From assembly GCA_025463055.1 (NCBI GenBank), contig JAOAPV010000005.1, forward strand, positions 124,001 to 188,000: a stretch of 64,000 nt of DNA, given 5' to 3'. Made by a program: the position numbers and the translations under genes. The notes under the pieces were generated by a model. It was not told the DNA's origin. It saw only the letters and a list, made by a program, of their open reading frames with translations, and made no database searches. The DNA is from Candidatus Acidiferrum typicum (GTDB lineage: Bacteria > Acidobacteriota > Terriglobia > Acidiferrales > UBA7541). Below are positions 1-9,097 of this stretch, in pieces; the stretch's first letter is position 1; each line of letters begins with the position of its first letter.

Positions 1-1
1 A

Positions 2-685
2 GCAGCGGCGGTTGCTGCGGAGCGCGGACGCAAGCAGTTCGAACAGTCTTGCGGCTTCTGTCATGGCGCGGATGCGACGGGCGCTCGCGGGCCGGATCTT
101 GTGCGTTCGCCGCTTGTGGCGCATGACGTGAAGGGCGAGCAGATTAGCGAGGTAATACGGCAGGGGCGCCCGGATAGGGGGATGCCACCGCTGCCGCTAA
201 GCGATTTGCAAATTCAGGACGTTTCCGCATTCTTGCATGCGCGTGCAGCGGAGGCTTTACATTCGGCGAGCGTGCCGAAGGCGTATCCGGTGGAGAAGCT
301 GCTTACGGGCAACGCCGAGGCCGGGAAAGCGTTCTTTAACGGAGCGGGCGGCTGCGACAAATGCCACTCGCCGGCGGGCGATCTGGCGGGCATCGCCGGA
401 AAGCACACTCCTATTAATCTCGAGGCGCGGATGCTCTATCCCGGAGGGAAGCACACGACGGCGGTGGTGACGCTGCATTCCGGAGAACAGGTGAAAGGCT
501 TGGTGGAACACGCTGACGATTTTGTGATTGCGCTGCGTGACGAAAATGGCTGGTACCGTTCGTTCCGGCGGGATAGCGTGAACGTGGAGTTGCAAGACGG
601 GCTTGCGGCGCATCGCGAACTGCTGAACAAGCTGACGCAGGCAGATGTGCACAACCTTTTTGCGTATATCGAAACATTGAAATAG
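2..685 (+). CDS. di-heme cytochrome c (5' end outside window)
   Basis: The reading frame is already open at the first bases, so the start codon lies upstream and 227 residues are visible. Two c-type heme motifs are present, CGFCH near the visible N-terminus and CDKCH about 100 residues later, so the protein should carry two covalent hemes and work in the periplasm. An internal GTG at 101 would remove the first heme motif and is not a credible start. The gene ends 35 bases before a PQQ-dependent dehydrogenase, and such dehydrogenases pass electrons to cytochrome c, so this is probably its electron acceptor (inference from adjacency). The last ~80 residues after the second heme have no motif I recognise. 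Confidence 0.85.
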   Translation, partial: AAAVAAERGRKQFEQSCGFCHGADATGARGPDLVRSPLVAHDVKGEQISEVIRQGRPDRGMPPLPLSDLQIQDVSAFLHARAAEALHSASVPKAYPVEKLLTGNAEAGKAFFNGAGGCDKCHSPAGDLAGIAGKHTPINLEARMLYPGGKHTTAVVTLHSGEQVKGLVEHADDFVIALRDENGWYRSFRRDSVNVELQDGLAAHRELLNKLTQADVHNLFAYIETLK

Positions 686-720
686 CGATACGGAATAGTG
701 ACACGAAGACAGGAGCCAGA

Positions 721-2364
721 ATGCTTTCTCAGTTCCGCAGAAATTCAAGATTTTGCGCGATGCTTTTCGCTCTTCTTTTTCTGCTGTCTCTTGGGGCGCC
801 TTTCGCTGCGGCGCAGGGGCTTGACGCTGCGGCTCTGCTGAAACCGGCGACAGACACCTGGCCGACTTACAACGGAGATTATTCAGGTAAACGCTACAGC
901 ACGCTAAACCAAATCAATGCCAGCAACGTCAACTCGCTTACGCTCGCCTGGGCTTTCCATACGCACACTGCCGTGATCAAGTCCACGCCGCTGGAAGTGA
1001 ACGGGATTCTCTATTTCTCGACGCCGGACAATGTGTGGGCGATTGACGCGCGCTTTGGGCGGCAGATCTGGCATTACCAGCGCACTTCCGAGGGCGACCA
1101 TATCGGGCACCGCGGTCTGGGAATGTACAAGAACTGGCTGTACTTCACGACTCCGGACGCGCATTTGGTTTGCCTGGACGCCAAAGATGGCAAAGTGCAT
1201 TGGGACGTGGAACTTGCGGACGTGAAGCTGGGCTATTTTTCGACAATGGCACCGCTAGTCATTCGAGATCACGTAATTGTGGGAGTCTCCGGCGATGTTA
1301 CCGATGTGCGGGGGTATCTCAAGTCCATCGATCCGGAAACAGGAAGCACGCAGTGGACCTGGTATACCGACCCCGATCCGGGTCAACCGGGCTCGGAGAC
1401 GTGGCCGAAGGACAGCGATGCGATCTTGCACGGCGGCGGCATGACGTGGATGACGGGTACTTACGATCCGGAGTTGAACTTGCTTTACTGGGGCACAGGC
1501 AATCCCAATCCTGTAATGGCCGGCGAGGGTCGTCCCGGCGACAATCTTTATACGTGTTCCATTGTGGCACTGAATCCGGATACCGGAAAACTGGTGTGGC
1601 ATTTCCAACCATCTCCGCATGACGTGCACGACTGGGACGCAGTGGAGACGCCGGTTTTGCTGGACGCCGAATACAAAGGGAAGCCGCGCAAGCTGCTGGC
1701 GCAGGCCAGCCGCAACGGGTTTTATTTTCTTCTGGATCGGACGAATGGAACGTATTTGGCAGGGGCGCCGTTTATCGATCAGACGTGGGCTACGGGACTT
1801 GACGCGCACGGACGACCGATTCCTAAACCAGACGCAGCACCGAGCCCGGACGGTACGCTGATCACACCTGGTTCGGACGGAGCGACGAACTGGATGGCCC
1901 CAAGCTTCGATCCGCAGACGAATTTGTTTTACGTTACGGCGCGGCGTGTTTTTAGCATTTACTACCTGACAGTAACGGGAAAAGCGGAAGGGTGGGGAGG
2001 ACGAGACCAAAACCTTTGGGCAAACTCCACGATCCGCGCACTCGATTATCGCACCGGAAAAGTGATATGGAACCATGAGACGGGTGAGAGCGAAAACGGC
2101 GCTGGAATTCTGACTACCGCCGGCCATCTTCTCTTTACCGCGGATACTTCGGGCAATCTGTTGGCGCTCGATCCGGCGACGGGCAAAACCCTGTGGCACC
2201 TCAATGCGGGAGGCCACATGGCCGCGTCACCAATGACATACCAGCTCGACGGTCGGCAGTACTTGATCGCTGCCGTGCAGGATGTTCTCTACGCATTTGC
2301 GCTGCCGGAGATTACCGAGAGCTCGGCGGCTCTCACGCAGTCGGGACACGCTGCAAATCAATAG
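721..2364 (+). CDS. PQQ-dependent alcohol dehydrogenase-type quinoprotein
   Basis: A 547-residue secreted beta-propeller of the methanol/ethanol dehydrogenase family. Residues 1-32 form a signal peptide ending AAAQG, and AGGAG precedes the ATG by about 6 bases. Repeated W-motifs such as GTGNPNP, RPGDN and DPDTG-like turns mark the propeller blades. Asp306, in HDWDAV, aligns with the catalytic Asp of methanol dehydrogenase, and the residue two positions on is Val, whereas lanthanide-type XoxF enzymes have Asp there. The adjacent-cysteine pair that sits over PQQ in classical enzymes is absent: the matching stretch (EGDHIGHRG) has no Cys. The enzyme should oxidise an alcohol or sugar in the periplasm and pass electrons to the cytochrome c encoded just upstream. 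The substrate cannot be read from sequence. Confidence 0.88.
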   Translation: MLSQFRRNSRFCAMLFALLFLLSLGAPFAAAQGLDAAALLKPATDTWPTYNGDYSGKRYSTLNQINASNVNSLTLAWAFHTHTAVIKSTPLEVNGILYFSTPDNVWAIDARFGRQIWHYQRTSEGDHIGHRGLGMYKNWLYFTTPDAHLVCLDAKDGKVHWDVELADVKLGYFSTMAPLVIRDHVIVGVSGDVTDVRGYLKSIDPETGSTQWTWYTDPDPGQPGSETWPKDSDAILHGGGMTWMTGTYDPELNLLYWGTGNPNPVMAGEGRPGDNLYTCSIVALNPDTGKLVWHFQPSPHDVHDWDAVETPVLLDAEYKGKPRKLLAQASRNGFYFLLDRTNGTYLAGAPFIDQTWATGLDAHGRPIPKPDAAPSPDGTLITPGSDGATNWMAPSFDPQTNLFYVTARRVFSIYYLTVTGKAEGWGGRDQNLWANSTIRALDYRTGKVIWNHETGESENGAGILTTAGHLLFTADTSGNLLALDPATGKTLWHLNAGGHMAASPMTYQLDGRQYLIAAVQDVLYAFALPEITESSAALTQSGHAANQ

Positions 2365-2391
2365 GTACAGACTCTCTACTCGGAGGTGAGG

Positions 2392-4335
2392 ATGCGTACA
2401 AGATTTATCTTGCTTGTGATTGCGACGGCGATCGTGTCGATCGCGGCGACTTCGCCGGACACGCGCGAGATAACCGACCCTAAGAAGATCACGTCGGCAG
2501 ACGTGGCGGGAGCAGGAGCTGTGCCGATTGACGATCTTTTCTATACGCGATCGACGGGAGGCGGAGCGTGGTCCCCAGACGGCAAAGAGATTGCGTTCTC
2601 CTCGAATTTGACGGGACGATTCAACCTCTGGAGGGTTAGCGCGGCCGGCGGCTGGCCGATTCAGCTCAGCCAATCGGATGACCGGCAGGGCGACGCGGTC
2701 TGGTCACCCGACGGAAAGTGGATCCTCTACCAATCGGATCGCGGCGGTGCGGAAACCTACGACCTGTTTGCTATTCCAAGCGGCGGAGGCAAAGCGGAAA
2801 ACCTGACTAAGACGGACGATATTTCGGAGACGGCACCGCGGTGGTCGCCGGACGGGAAACAGCTTGCCATCTCTTACAAGGAAAAAACGGCGCCGGTGAC
2901 GGACGTTGCGGCGATGGATTGGAGCACGCGAGCGGTGCGGAATCTGACAAATGAAGCAACAGCCGATCATCTCTGGTCGGGGCATGTGTGGGCACCCGAC
3001 GGAAAGGCTTTGTATGCGACGCGCGTTAATGCGGGCTTTACGGACGCCAGCGTGTACCGGATTGATGCGGCGACCGGTAACAAAGAGGAACTCACACCGC
3101 ACGAGGGGCAGAGCCGCACGAATGTTTCGACGGTCTCACCGGACGGCAAAACGCTGCTGGTGACGGCGGACCGTCCTGGAGGGTACCCGAATGTCGCCCT
3201 GCTAGACCCGATGACGAAGAAGCTGACATGGGTGACGGATCTGAAATGGGAAGCGGAGGCGGGCGAGTTTTCGCCGGATGGGAAGTGGTTCACGTACCTG
3301 GTGAACGAGGACGGGCGCACCGATGCATACCTGGCTGATGCCGGCACGCGTAACGCAGCAAAGTTGAATTTGCCGGCAGGTTTGAATGGATTTTCGGGCA
3401 ATCCGAGCACATTTTCGCCGGATGGAAAACGCATGCTGGTCAGCCACCAGAGCTCGACGCAGCCGGGGGACTTGTGGGTATACGACGCGGCGGCGAAGCA
3501 CGCAACACAGCTTAGCTTCAGTGCGATCGCAAGCCTTACGGCAGCGAAATTGCCGACATCGCAACTTGTGCACTACAAAAGCTTCGACGGGAAGATTATC
3601 AGCGCGTTTCTATGGGTGCCGTACAACTTGAAGCGCGACGGCACGCACCCGGGAATTGTGTTGCCGCATGGCGGGCCGACGGGACAGACGGTCGACTCGT
3701 TCAACCGGTTTGCCGCGGCGCTAGCCTCACGTGGATACGTGTGCATCGCGCCTAATGTGCGCGGCTCGACCGGCTTTGGAATGGAGTTTCAAAAGGCTAA
3801 CGTGAAGGACCTTGGCGGAGGCGACTTGGAGGATGAAGTCTATGCGACGAAGCTGCTGGTAGCGACGGGCTTTGTGGACGAGAAGAAGATCGGCATTACC
3901 GGTGGGTCTTACGGCGGCTACATGACGCTGATGGCGATTGGCAAAAAGCCGGACGTATGGGCGGCGGGCGTCGAACAGTACGGGATCATCAACTGGATGA
4001 CAATGCTGGAGCACGAAGACCCTTTCCTGCAGGAATACGAGAAATCGCTGCTGGGCGACCCGGTGAAAGATCGCGAAATTTACGATAATGCTTCGCCGAT
4101 CAAATTTCTGCGTCAAGCGAAGGCACCCCTGTTGGTTCTGCAGGGTGAGAACGATATTCGCGTGCCGAAGGAAGAAGCCGAGCAGGTGGTAGCGATTTAC
4201 AAAGAGAGTGGAAAGACGGTGGACTCGCATTTCTATGCGCAGGAAGGACACGGGTTTGCCAAGCGGGAGAATCAGATTGACGCGATCACGCGGACGGTGG
4301 CTTGGTTTGACCGCTATTTGAAGAACACTAATTAA
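2392..4335 (+). CDS. S9 family prolyl oligopeptidase-type peptidase
   Basis: A 647-residue secreted serine peptidase. I chose ATG 2392 rather than GTG 2386 because GGAGG at 2382-2386 is then correctly spaced and would otherwise overlap the start. A signal peptide of about 22 residues is followed by a TolB/WD40-like propeller with repeated WSPDGK or FSPDGK strands (about residues 40-380), then an alpha/beta-hydrolase domain. The triad is visible: Ser506 in GGSYGGY, Asp588 in GENDIRVP and His620 in QEGHGF. Family members remove dipeptides or acyl-amino acids from short peptides. It lies 27 bases after the PQQ dehydrogenase and could share its transcript, but no functional link is evident. Confidence 0.9.
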   Translation: MRTRFILLVIATAIVSIAATSPDTREITDPKKITSADVAGAGAVPIDDLFYTRSTGGGAWSPDGKEIAFSSNLTGRFNLWRVSAAGGWPIQLSQSDDRQGDAVWSPDGKWILYQSDRGGAETYDLFAIPSGGGKAENLTKTDDISETAPRWSPDGKQLAISYKEKTAPVTDVAAMDWSTRAVRNLTNEATADHLWSGHVWAPDGKALYATRVNAGFTDASVYRIDAATGNKEELTPHEGQSRTNVSTVSPDGKTLLVTADRPGGYPNVALLDPMTKKLTWVTDLKWEAEAGEFSPDGKWFTYLVNEDGRTDAYLADAGTRNAAKLNLPAGLNGFSGNPSTFSPDGKRMLVSHQSSTQPGDLWVYDAAAKHATQLSFSAIASLTAAKLPTSQLVHYKSFDGKIISAFLWVPYNLKRDGTHPGIVLPHGGPTGQTVDSFNRFAAALASRGYVCIAPNVRGSTGFGMEFQKANVKDLGGGDLEDEVYATKLLVATGFVDEKKIGITGGSYGGYMTLMAIGKKPDVWAAGVEQYGIINWMTMLEHEDPFLQEYEKSLLGDPVKDREIYDNASPIKFLRQAKAPLLVLQGENDIRVPKEEAEQVVAIYKESGKTVDSHFYAQEGHGFAKRENQIDAITRTVAWFDRYLKNTN

Positions 4336-4485
4336 AAAAACCGACACAGGATAGACGCTAACTTCGCTTAGGTGCGAGAAGAAACGCGAGGCGGAAGAAC
4401 AAGGATATGCGGTTACAGGTGCTTGGAGCTTGCGCTTAAGCTTGAAAAGCGGCAGCAAGAGTGCCGTATGCCGTACTCCAAAGCT

Positions 4486-4504
4486 GCGGCGGCATTACCG
4501 CCGC
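4486..4504. terminator. stem-loop between convergent genes
   Basis: A perfect 7-bp stem (GCGGCGG / CCGCCGC) with a 5-base loop lies between the S9 peptidase (+) and the epimerase (-). No T-run follows on either strand, so a role as a bidirectional terminator is only suggested by position. The rest of 4336-4527 shows no gene. Confidence 0.35.
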
Positions 4505-4527
4505 TAACATAGGCAATGGTGCCTGTG

Positions 4528-5523
4528 CTACCTGACTGCCGCGGCGTGAGGGGCGGGTTCGGATTTAGATTGGAAGTAGGCGGTTACTCGATCAATGATT
4601 TCACTTAGCGGGGTTTGCGGGCGGAAGGCAGTAAGGGCTTGCAGTTTCTCGACGCTGGGGACGCGGCGCATCATGTCTTCGAATCCGGGTTCATAGGCCT
4701 GATCGTAGGGAATGAATTCAATTGGTGAAGAGCTGCGCGTGCGTTCCTTGACGCGGTGAGCGAGGGCTTCGATGGAAATTTCCTCAGTGTTGCCTACGTT
4801 GACGACCTCACCGATCGAGCGCGGAGTGTCAATCAGGCGAACGAGAGCTTCCACGGTGTCGCGCACATCGCAAAAGCAGCGGGACTGCTGGCCATTGCCG
4901 TAGACGCTGATGGGTTTGCCATCGAGTGCAGCTTTCACGAAGTTAGGCAGTACCATGCCGTAGCGGCCGGTTTGGCGCGGGCCCACGGTGTTGAATAGAC
5001 GGACGACGATAACGGGCAGCTTCTTTTCCTTCCAGTAAGACAAAGCCAAAAATTCATCGAGCGCTTTCGAGGCAGCATAACTCCAGCGGCCCTTGGTAGT
5101 GGGGCCGAGGACGAGGTCGGCATCTTCGTGGAACGGCACGTTGACGTTCTTGCCGTAGACCTCGGAAGTGGAAGCAGTGAGCACGAGCTTGCGCTTTTTG
5201 CAGGCGGTCTCCAAGACGAGCTGGGTGCCGTTTACGTTGGTCTCGATAGTGCGCACGGGGCTCTCGACGATGAGCTTGACCCCGACAGCGGCGGCCAGAT
5301 GCACGATGACATCGGCGTCGTCGACCAGCTCGGCAAGCAGCTGGCGATTCTCGATGTTGTCCAGGTGATAGGTCAGGCGCTCGGAGGACTTCAGGTGGCG
5401 GATATTATCCATGCTGCCGGTGGATAGGTTGTCGAGCAGGACGACGGTGTCGCCGCGTTGAAGAAGGCGTTCAGCCAAATGGGAGCCGATGAAACCGGCA
5501 CCGCCGGTGATTAAAAAGCGCAA
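4528..5523 (-). CDS. NAD-dependent nucleotide-sugar epimerase/dehydratase
   Basis: A 331-residue extended short-chain dehydrogenase/reductase. The Rossmann motif GGAGFIGSH is at residues 7-15 and the catalytic Tyr149/Lys153 pair sits in SYAASK, with a Ser/Thr-rich stretch (TASTSEVYG) before it. These enzymes alter UDP- or GDP-sugars (GalE, UDP-glucuronate decarboxylase, dTDP-glucose dehydratase types). The asparagine-rich turn DNLSTG after strand 2 is typical of UDP-sugar enzymes. It is the last gene of the exopolysaccharide operon, 9 bases behind the tyrosine kinase, so it probably supplies a sugar precursor. The exact sugar is unknown. Confidence 0.85.
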   Translation of the reverse strand: MRFLITGGAGFIGSHLAERLLQRGDTVVLLDNLSTGSMDNIRHLKSSERLTYHLDNIENRQLLAELVDDADVIVHLAAAVGVKLIVESPVRTIETNVNGTQLVLETACKKRKLVLTASTSEVYGKNVNVPFHEDADLVLGPTTKGRWSYAASKALDEFLALSYWKEKKLPVIVVRLFNTVGPRQTGRYGMVLPNFVKAALDGKPISVYGNGQQSRCFCDVRDTVEALVRLIDTPRSIGEVVNVGNTEEISIEALAHRVKERTRSSSPIEFIPYDQAYEPGFEDMMRRVPSVEKLQALTAFRPQTPLSEIIDRVTAYFQSKSEPAPHAAAVR

Positions 5524-5532
5524 TTATCCTCC

Positions 5533-7860
5533 TCAGAGTTCCTGATCGTCGTCATGATCGTGAACGGCGACTTTGTGACGGGCCTCGTGACCTTCGTCGG
5601 AAGGCGGGGTTTCCGAGTGCTCCTGAGGGCCGTAGCCCTCCGAATAAGGATAGTACCGATAGGAATAATAATAGTCCGGGGCGCTGGAATCCACAGCATT
5701 TAGAACGACACCAAGCAGACGGCACTTCACGCTACGGAGCAGATCGCAGGTGCGCGTGAAGGCTTCCTTGGGAGTTTCCCCGCTGCGCACGACAAGAAGA
5801 ACGCCATCGGCTTTGACGGATAGGATGACGGCGTCGGTGGCAGCCATGATGGGAGGTGAATCGATGACGATGAACTTGAACTTGGTGCGAAGCTCCGCGA
5901 TGGCCTCGGTCAGCCTGTGCGAAGAGAGCAGATCGGCAGGATTCGGCGGCAGCGGGCCGGTGGGAATGGCGGATAGGTTAGCGACAGCAGGATGCTGAAT
6001 GGTGACAAGATCGAGACTGGAAACTCCGGCGAGATAAGAGCTGAGGCCGGCATACTTTCCACTGCCCAGGCTTAGGAGACGCCCGATGCCGGGCTTGCGG
6101 AGATCGGCGTCGATGAGCAAGGTGCGATCGCCAAGTTGCGCGAGGGTGACCGCGAGATTGGCGGCGGCGGTGGTCTTGCCTTCTCGAGGTAAAGCGCTGG
6201 TCACGAGGATAACTTGCGGAGGGTGATCGGCCTGCGAAAGAAGCAGAGCCGTGCGGAGGGCGCGGAATGCTTCGGACATTTGCGACTTGGGAAGATGTTG
6301 GGCAACGAGTTCGATGCGCTTTTCGTGACCATTGCTCGAAGCACCCTTAAGCAATTTGGAACGCGGGCGGTCACCGTTCGATTCGGAAAAACCGGGAACC
6401 ACGGCGAGCGAAGGCAAGCGGACGAGGGTTTCGATGTCGTCGGGACTCTTAACGGTATTATCCATGTACTCGCGAAGCAACGCCAAACCGATACCGCCGA
6501 CCAAGCCGATTACGAACGACAATGCAATGTTGCGAGTTTTTGCTGGGCGCGCGGGATAAGTGGGAACCATAGCGGGATCGACCACGCGTATATTGGAAGA
6601 GCGCAAGCCAGCGGAGATGCCGGCCTCTTTTAATTTGGTGAGCAGGCCATCGTACAGGGCTTTGTTGGCTTCCGCTTCGCGCTTGAGAATGCTGTATTGC
6701 ACCATGCGCTCGGACATCTGATTGACTTCGGCTTTCTGCTGATCGAGCGCGTGCGTGAGGAGCTCTTCGCGCTGGCGCGCTTCGCGGTACTCACTATCCA
6801 ACCGGGCAATGACGGCCTTCTTTTCCTTGTCAGCGGCGGCTTCGAGCTCCTTGAGCTGCGCCTGAAGGCGCTGCACCTTTGGAAAATTGGGACCATACTG
6901 ATTTAACGCCTCTGTGTATTGATTATTGATATCGGAGTGTTTGCGAGCGAGATCCTGGACGGCAGGGTTGTCGCGAATCTGCGGAACGGAGTCTATGTCG
7001 CCGGCCTTGGCAAACTCGAACAAGGACTGTTTGCGCATGCGCTCGCTCTGCGCCTCGGTTAGTTGCTTGTTGAGATCGCCAAAACGCTGGGTGGTTACGT
7101 TTTGCTTGTCATCGAGAGCCCAGATTTGATTTTGGCGCTCATAGGTGATGCGGGCGTCTTCCGCTTTCTCGACGCGAATCTTTAACTCGTTGAGCTGATC
7201 GGTGAGCCAGGTGGAAGCACGGGTGGTCGCTTCATAGCGGCTCTGGAAATTTTGTTCTACGAAGTTCTTTATGTGGGCGTTGACGATCTGCGCGGCTTGA
7301 AGCGGGCTGGTGGATTCAAAGCTGATGTCCAGCAAACGACTGTTGGGCACGCGCTTGACGCTCAAGCTGGCGAGAAAAGCGCCCATCTCCGGGGGAGGCT
7401 TCAGGTTCGCCAGGCTGCCGGTAGCGAAAGCATCGGAAGCGGAAGGGTCGCTGGCAAAATCGGTTTGACCTGAGAGGATGCCACTGCGGATGGTCTGTAG
7501 CGCAAGCGTTTCGCTGGTGAGAATTTTAGATTGCGTCTCGATATAGTTTTCCAGATCCATCATGTAGTCGTCGGTATTCTGGAAGGGCAGGATATTGGAA
7601 TTTTCGCGATCGATCTCGATTCGAGACGTAGCGATATACACGGGCTGCATGCGAAATGTGCCGATCGCGGTGATGCTCACGACGGCGAGCATGAACGAGA
7701 GGATGAGCCATTGGTGCTTGCGAAGGATGAGGAGGTAATCATAAAGATGGGGCTCGCGCGGAGAAAGATCCCAAGCCGGCAAGCGGGAGGGACCGTGGAT
7801 TAGCTCCACGGCGACGTTGGAGCCGTTTTCACGCGGGATGATCCTATTATCGTCGGCCAT
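5533..7860 (-). CDS. polysaccharide chain-length regulator / tyrosine autokinase (Wzc-like)
   Basis: A 775-residue inner-membrane bacterial tyrosine kinase fused to a Wzz chain-length domain. The Wzz region with its first membrane helix is near residues 40-75, long coiled coils fill about 200-430, and a second membrane helix lies around 450-470. The BY-kinase domain has Walker A (PREGKTT, about 558-564), Walker A' (LLIDAD, 582-587) and Walker B (FIVIDSPP). The C-terminal tail has the expected tyrosine cluster (about 730-744, nine Tyr) that is autophosphorylated in trans. It drives and sizes exopolysaccharide polymerisation together with the SLBB outer-membrane protein encoded 3 bases upstream. 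An acidic/His-rich tail follows the Tyr cluster. Confidence 0.93.
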   Translation of the reverse strand: MADDNRIIPRENGSNVAVELIHGPSRLPAWDLSPREPHLYDYLLILRKHQWLILSFMLAVVSITAIGTFRMQPVYIATSRIEIDRENSNILPFQNTDDYMMDLENYIETQSKILTSETLALQTIRSGILSGQTDFASDPSASDAFATGSLANLKPPPEMGAFLASLSVKRVPNSRLLDISFESTSPLQAAQIVNAHIKNFVEQNFQSRYEATTRASTWLTDQLNELKIRVEKAEDARITYERQNQIWALDDKQNVTTQRFGDLNKQLTEAQSERMRKQSLFEFAKAGDIDSVPQIRDNPAVQDLARKHSDINNQYTEALNQYGPNFPKVQRLQAQLKELEAAADKEKKAVIARLDSEYREARQREELLTHALDQQKAEVNQMSERMVQYSILKREAEANKALYDGLLTKLKEAGISAGLRSSNIRVVDPAMVPTYPARPAKTRNIALSFVIGLVGGIGLALLREYMDNTVKSPDDIETLVRLPSLAVVPGFSESNGDRPRSKLLKGASSNGHEKRIELVAQHLPKSQMSEAFRALRTALLLSQADHPPQVILVTSALPREGKTTAAANLAVTLAQLGDRTLLIDADLRKPGIGRLLSLGSGKYAGLSSYLAGVSSLDLVTIQHPAVANLSAIPTGPLPPNPADLLSSHRLTEAIAELRTKFKFIVIDSPPIMAATDAVILSVKADGVLLVVRSGETPKEAFTRTCDLLRSVKCRLLGVVLNAVDSSAPDYYYSYRYYPYSEGYGPQEHSETPPSDEGHEARHKVAVHDHDDDQEL

Positions 7861-7863
7861 AGC

Positions 7864-9072
7864 TCATCGAACGATGCGATAGATCGCAACAGCGCTACCG
7901 ATTGCGATACTTAGTTCTGCGGCCTTGATCAGGGCTTGCTTGGCGGCACTCTTGGGGATGTAAAGAACGTCGCTGGGCTGGAGCCGGATGTCTTCGGCTT
8001 CGAATTTCATGACTTTTTTGAGATCCACTTCTACTTCGTGCTGCTGGCCATTGCTATCGTGACGAACGATAACGGCGTGATCGGACTTTGCGGTACGCTC
8101 GAGACCACCGGCGAGAGAAAGCAGCTTGAGAGTAGTGAGTTGGCCGCGATCATTGGCAATTACGAAGCCGCCTGGGCGTGAGACGGCGCCAAGTGCGTAA
8201 ACAATCCCGGCATGGGGCACAGTGACTACGTCACCGGGCTGCAGAACAATGTTGCCGGAAGTGTCGCCGGTCTCAAGAATACGCCCGAGATTGACGGTGA
8301 TCGTGTTTGCGATGGGAGGCGGCAAAGGATCAGGGGGATCGATACTCTTTGCTGAAGTGGCCCTTGAGGAGGCGCTTGCCGCGGCGCGACCGGTGTCATC
8401 TGGAGAAGGCGAATCGGTTGGCCCTCCGGAAGCCAGTGGATCGGCTGGAGCAGAATTTGCGTTCACTTTTGGGAGCGGCGTGGGACTGGCGTCGCTCGAG
8501 TTGATAGCCGGTGGCTCGGAGTCCGATACGGGATCGGTCTGGAGTCGTGAAATGATGACCGTGTCGCCTGCATCGTTGGATATGCCGCCAGCCTCGGCAA
8601 GAACTTCAATCAAAGAAACCTGACGGTCTGCCTGATATACCATCGGGTGCGCGACCGCGCCAACAACTGTAATGGGTTTGCTTTTGTGTTCTTTCACGGT
8701 CACGCTGACGTCCGGGTGCGAAACCAAGCCATTGGCCTCGAGCACTTCGGCAATCTTGAGCTGCGCTTGAGTTTCGGTTAGTCCCGAGATGTGCAGTCGG
8801 ACGGGGACCAACGGAATGCCGATTGTGCCGGTCTGGCTGACGCGGACTTCGCGACTGAGCTCCTGCACATCGAACACCTGGACGGCAAGTAAGTCTCCAT
8901 TGCCAATGACGTAATCGTGAGGAGGAAGAGCGCGAGAAGCCACGGAGAGCGCTCGGATGCGATCGTTGGTCTGCTCAGATGTTTCGACGGTCTGCGCGCT
9001 GCTGCGTAGTGCCGCTACAGATACAGTGGAGACGAGACACAACACCCACGCACCCAGTCTGGCTGGCTGCAT
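7864..9072 (-). CDS. polysaccharide export outer-membrane protein (Wza-like, SLBB)
   Basis: A 402-residue secreted protein. After a signal peptide (about residues 1-27) comes the polysaccharide biosynthesis/export domain (DYVIGNGDLLAVQVFDV, about residues 53-145) and then an SLBB domain. A low-complexity Pro/Ser/Ala/Asp-rich linker (about residues 190-255) splits it from a second SLBB-like repeat (about 285-375). A hydrophobic C-terminal helix near 380-398 may cross the outer membrane, as in Wza. Family members form the channel through which the capsule or exopolysaccharide leaves the cell. The long linker between SLBB repeats is unusual relative to the compact Wza of enterobacteria. Confidence 0.88.
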   Translation of the reverse strand: MQPARLGAWVLCLVSTVSVAALRSSAQTVETSEQTNDRIRALSVASRALPPHDYVIGNGDLLAVQVFDVQELSREVRVSQTGTIGIPLVPVRLHISGLTETQAQLKIAEVLEANGLVSHPDVSVTVKEHKSKPITVVGAVAHPMVYQADRQVSLIEVLAEAGGISNDAGDTVIISRLQTDPVSDSEPPAINSSDASPTPLPKVNANSAPADPLASGGPTDSPSPDDTGRAAASASSRATSAKSIDPPDPLPPPIANTITVNLGRILETGDTSGNIVLQPGDVVTVPHAGIVYALGAVSRPGGFVIANDRGQLTTLKLLSLAGGLERTAKSDHAVIVRHDSNGQQHEVEVDLKKVMKFEAEDIRLQPSDVLYIPKSAAKQALIKAAELSIAIGSAVAIYRIVR

Positions 9073-9097
9073 ACGAATAGATGACCCCCGATGACGA

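Noticed and set aside
1255-2217. 320-residue minus-strand frame
   Set aside because: Antisense to the PQQ dehydrogenase; Arg-rich composition and no motif.
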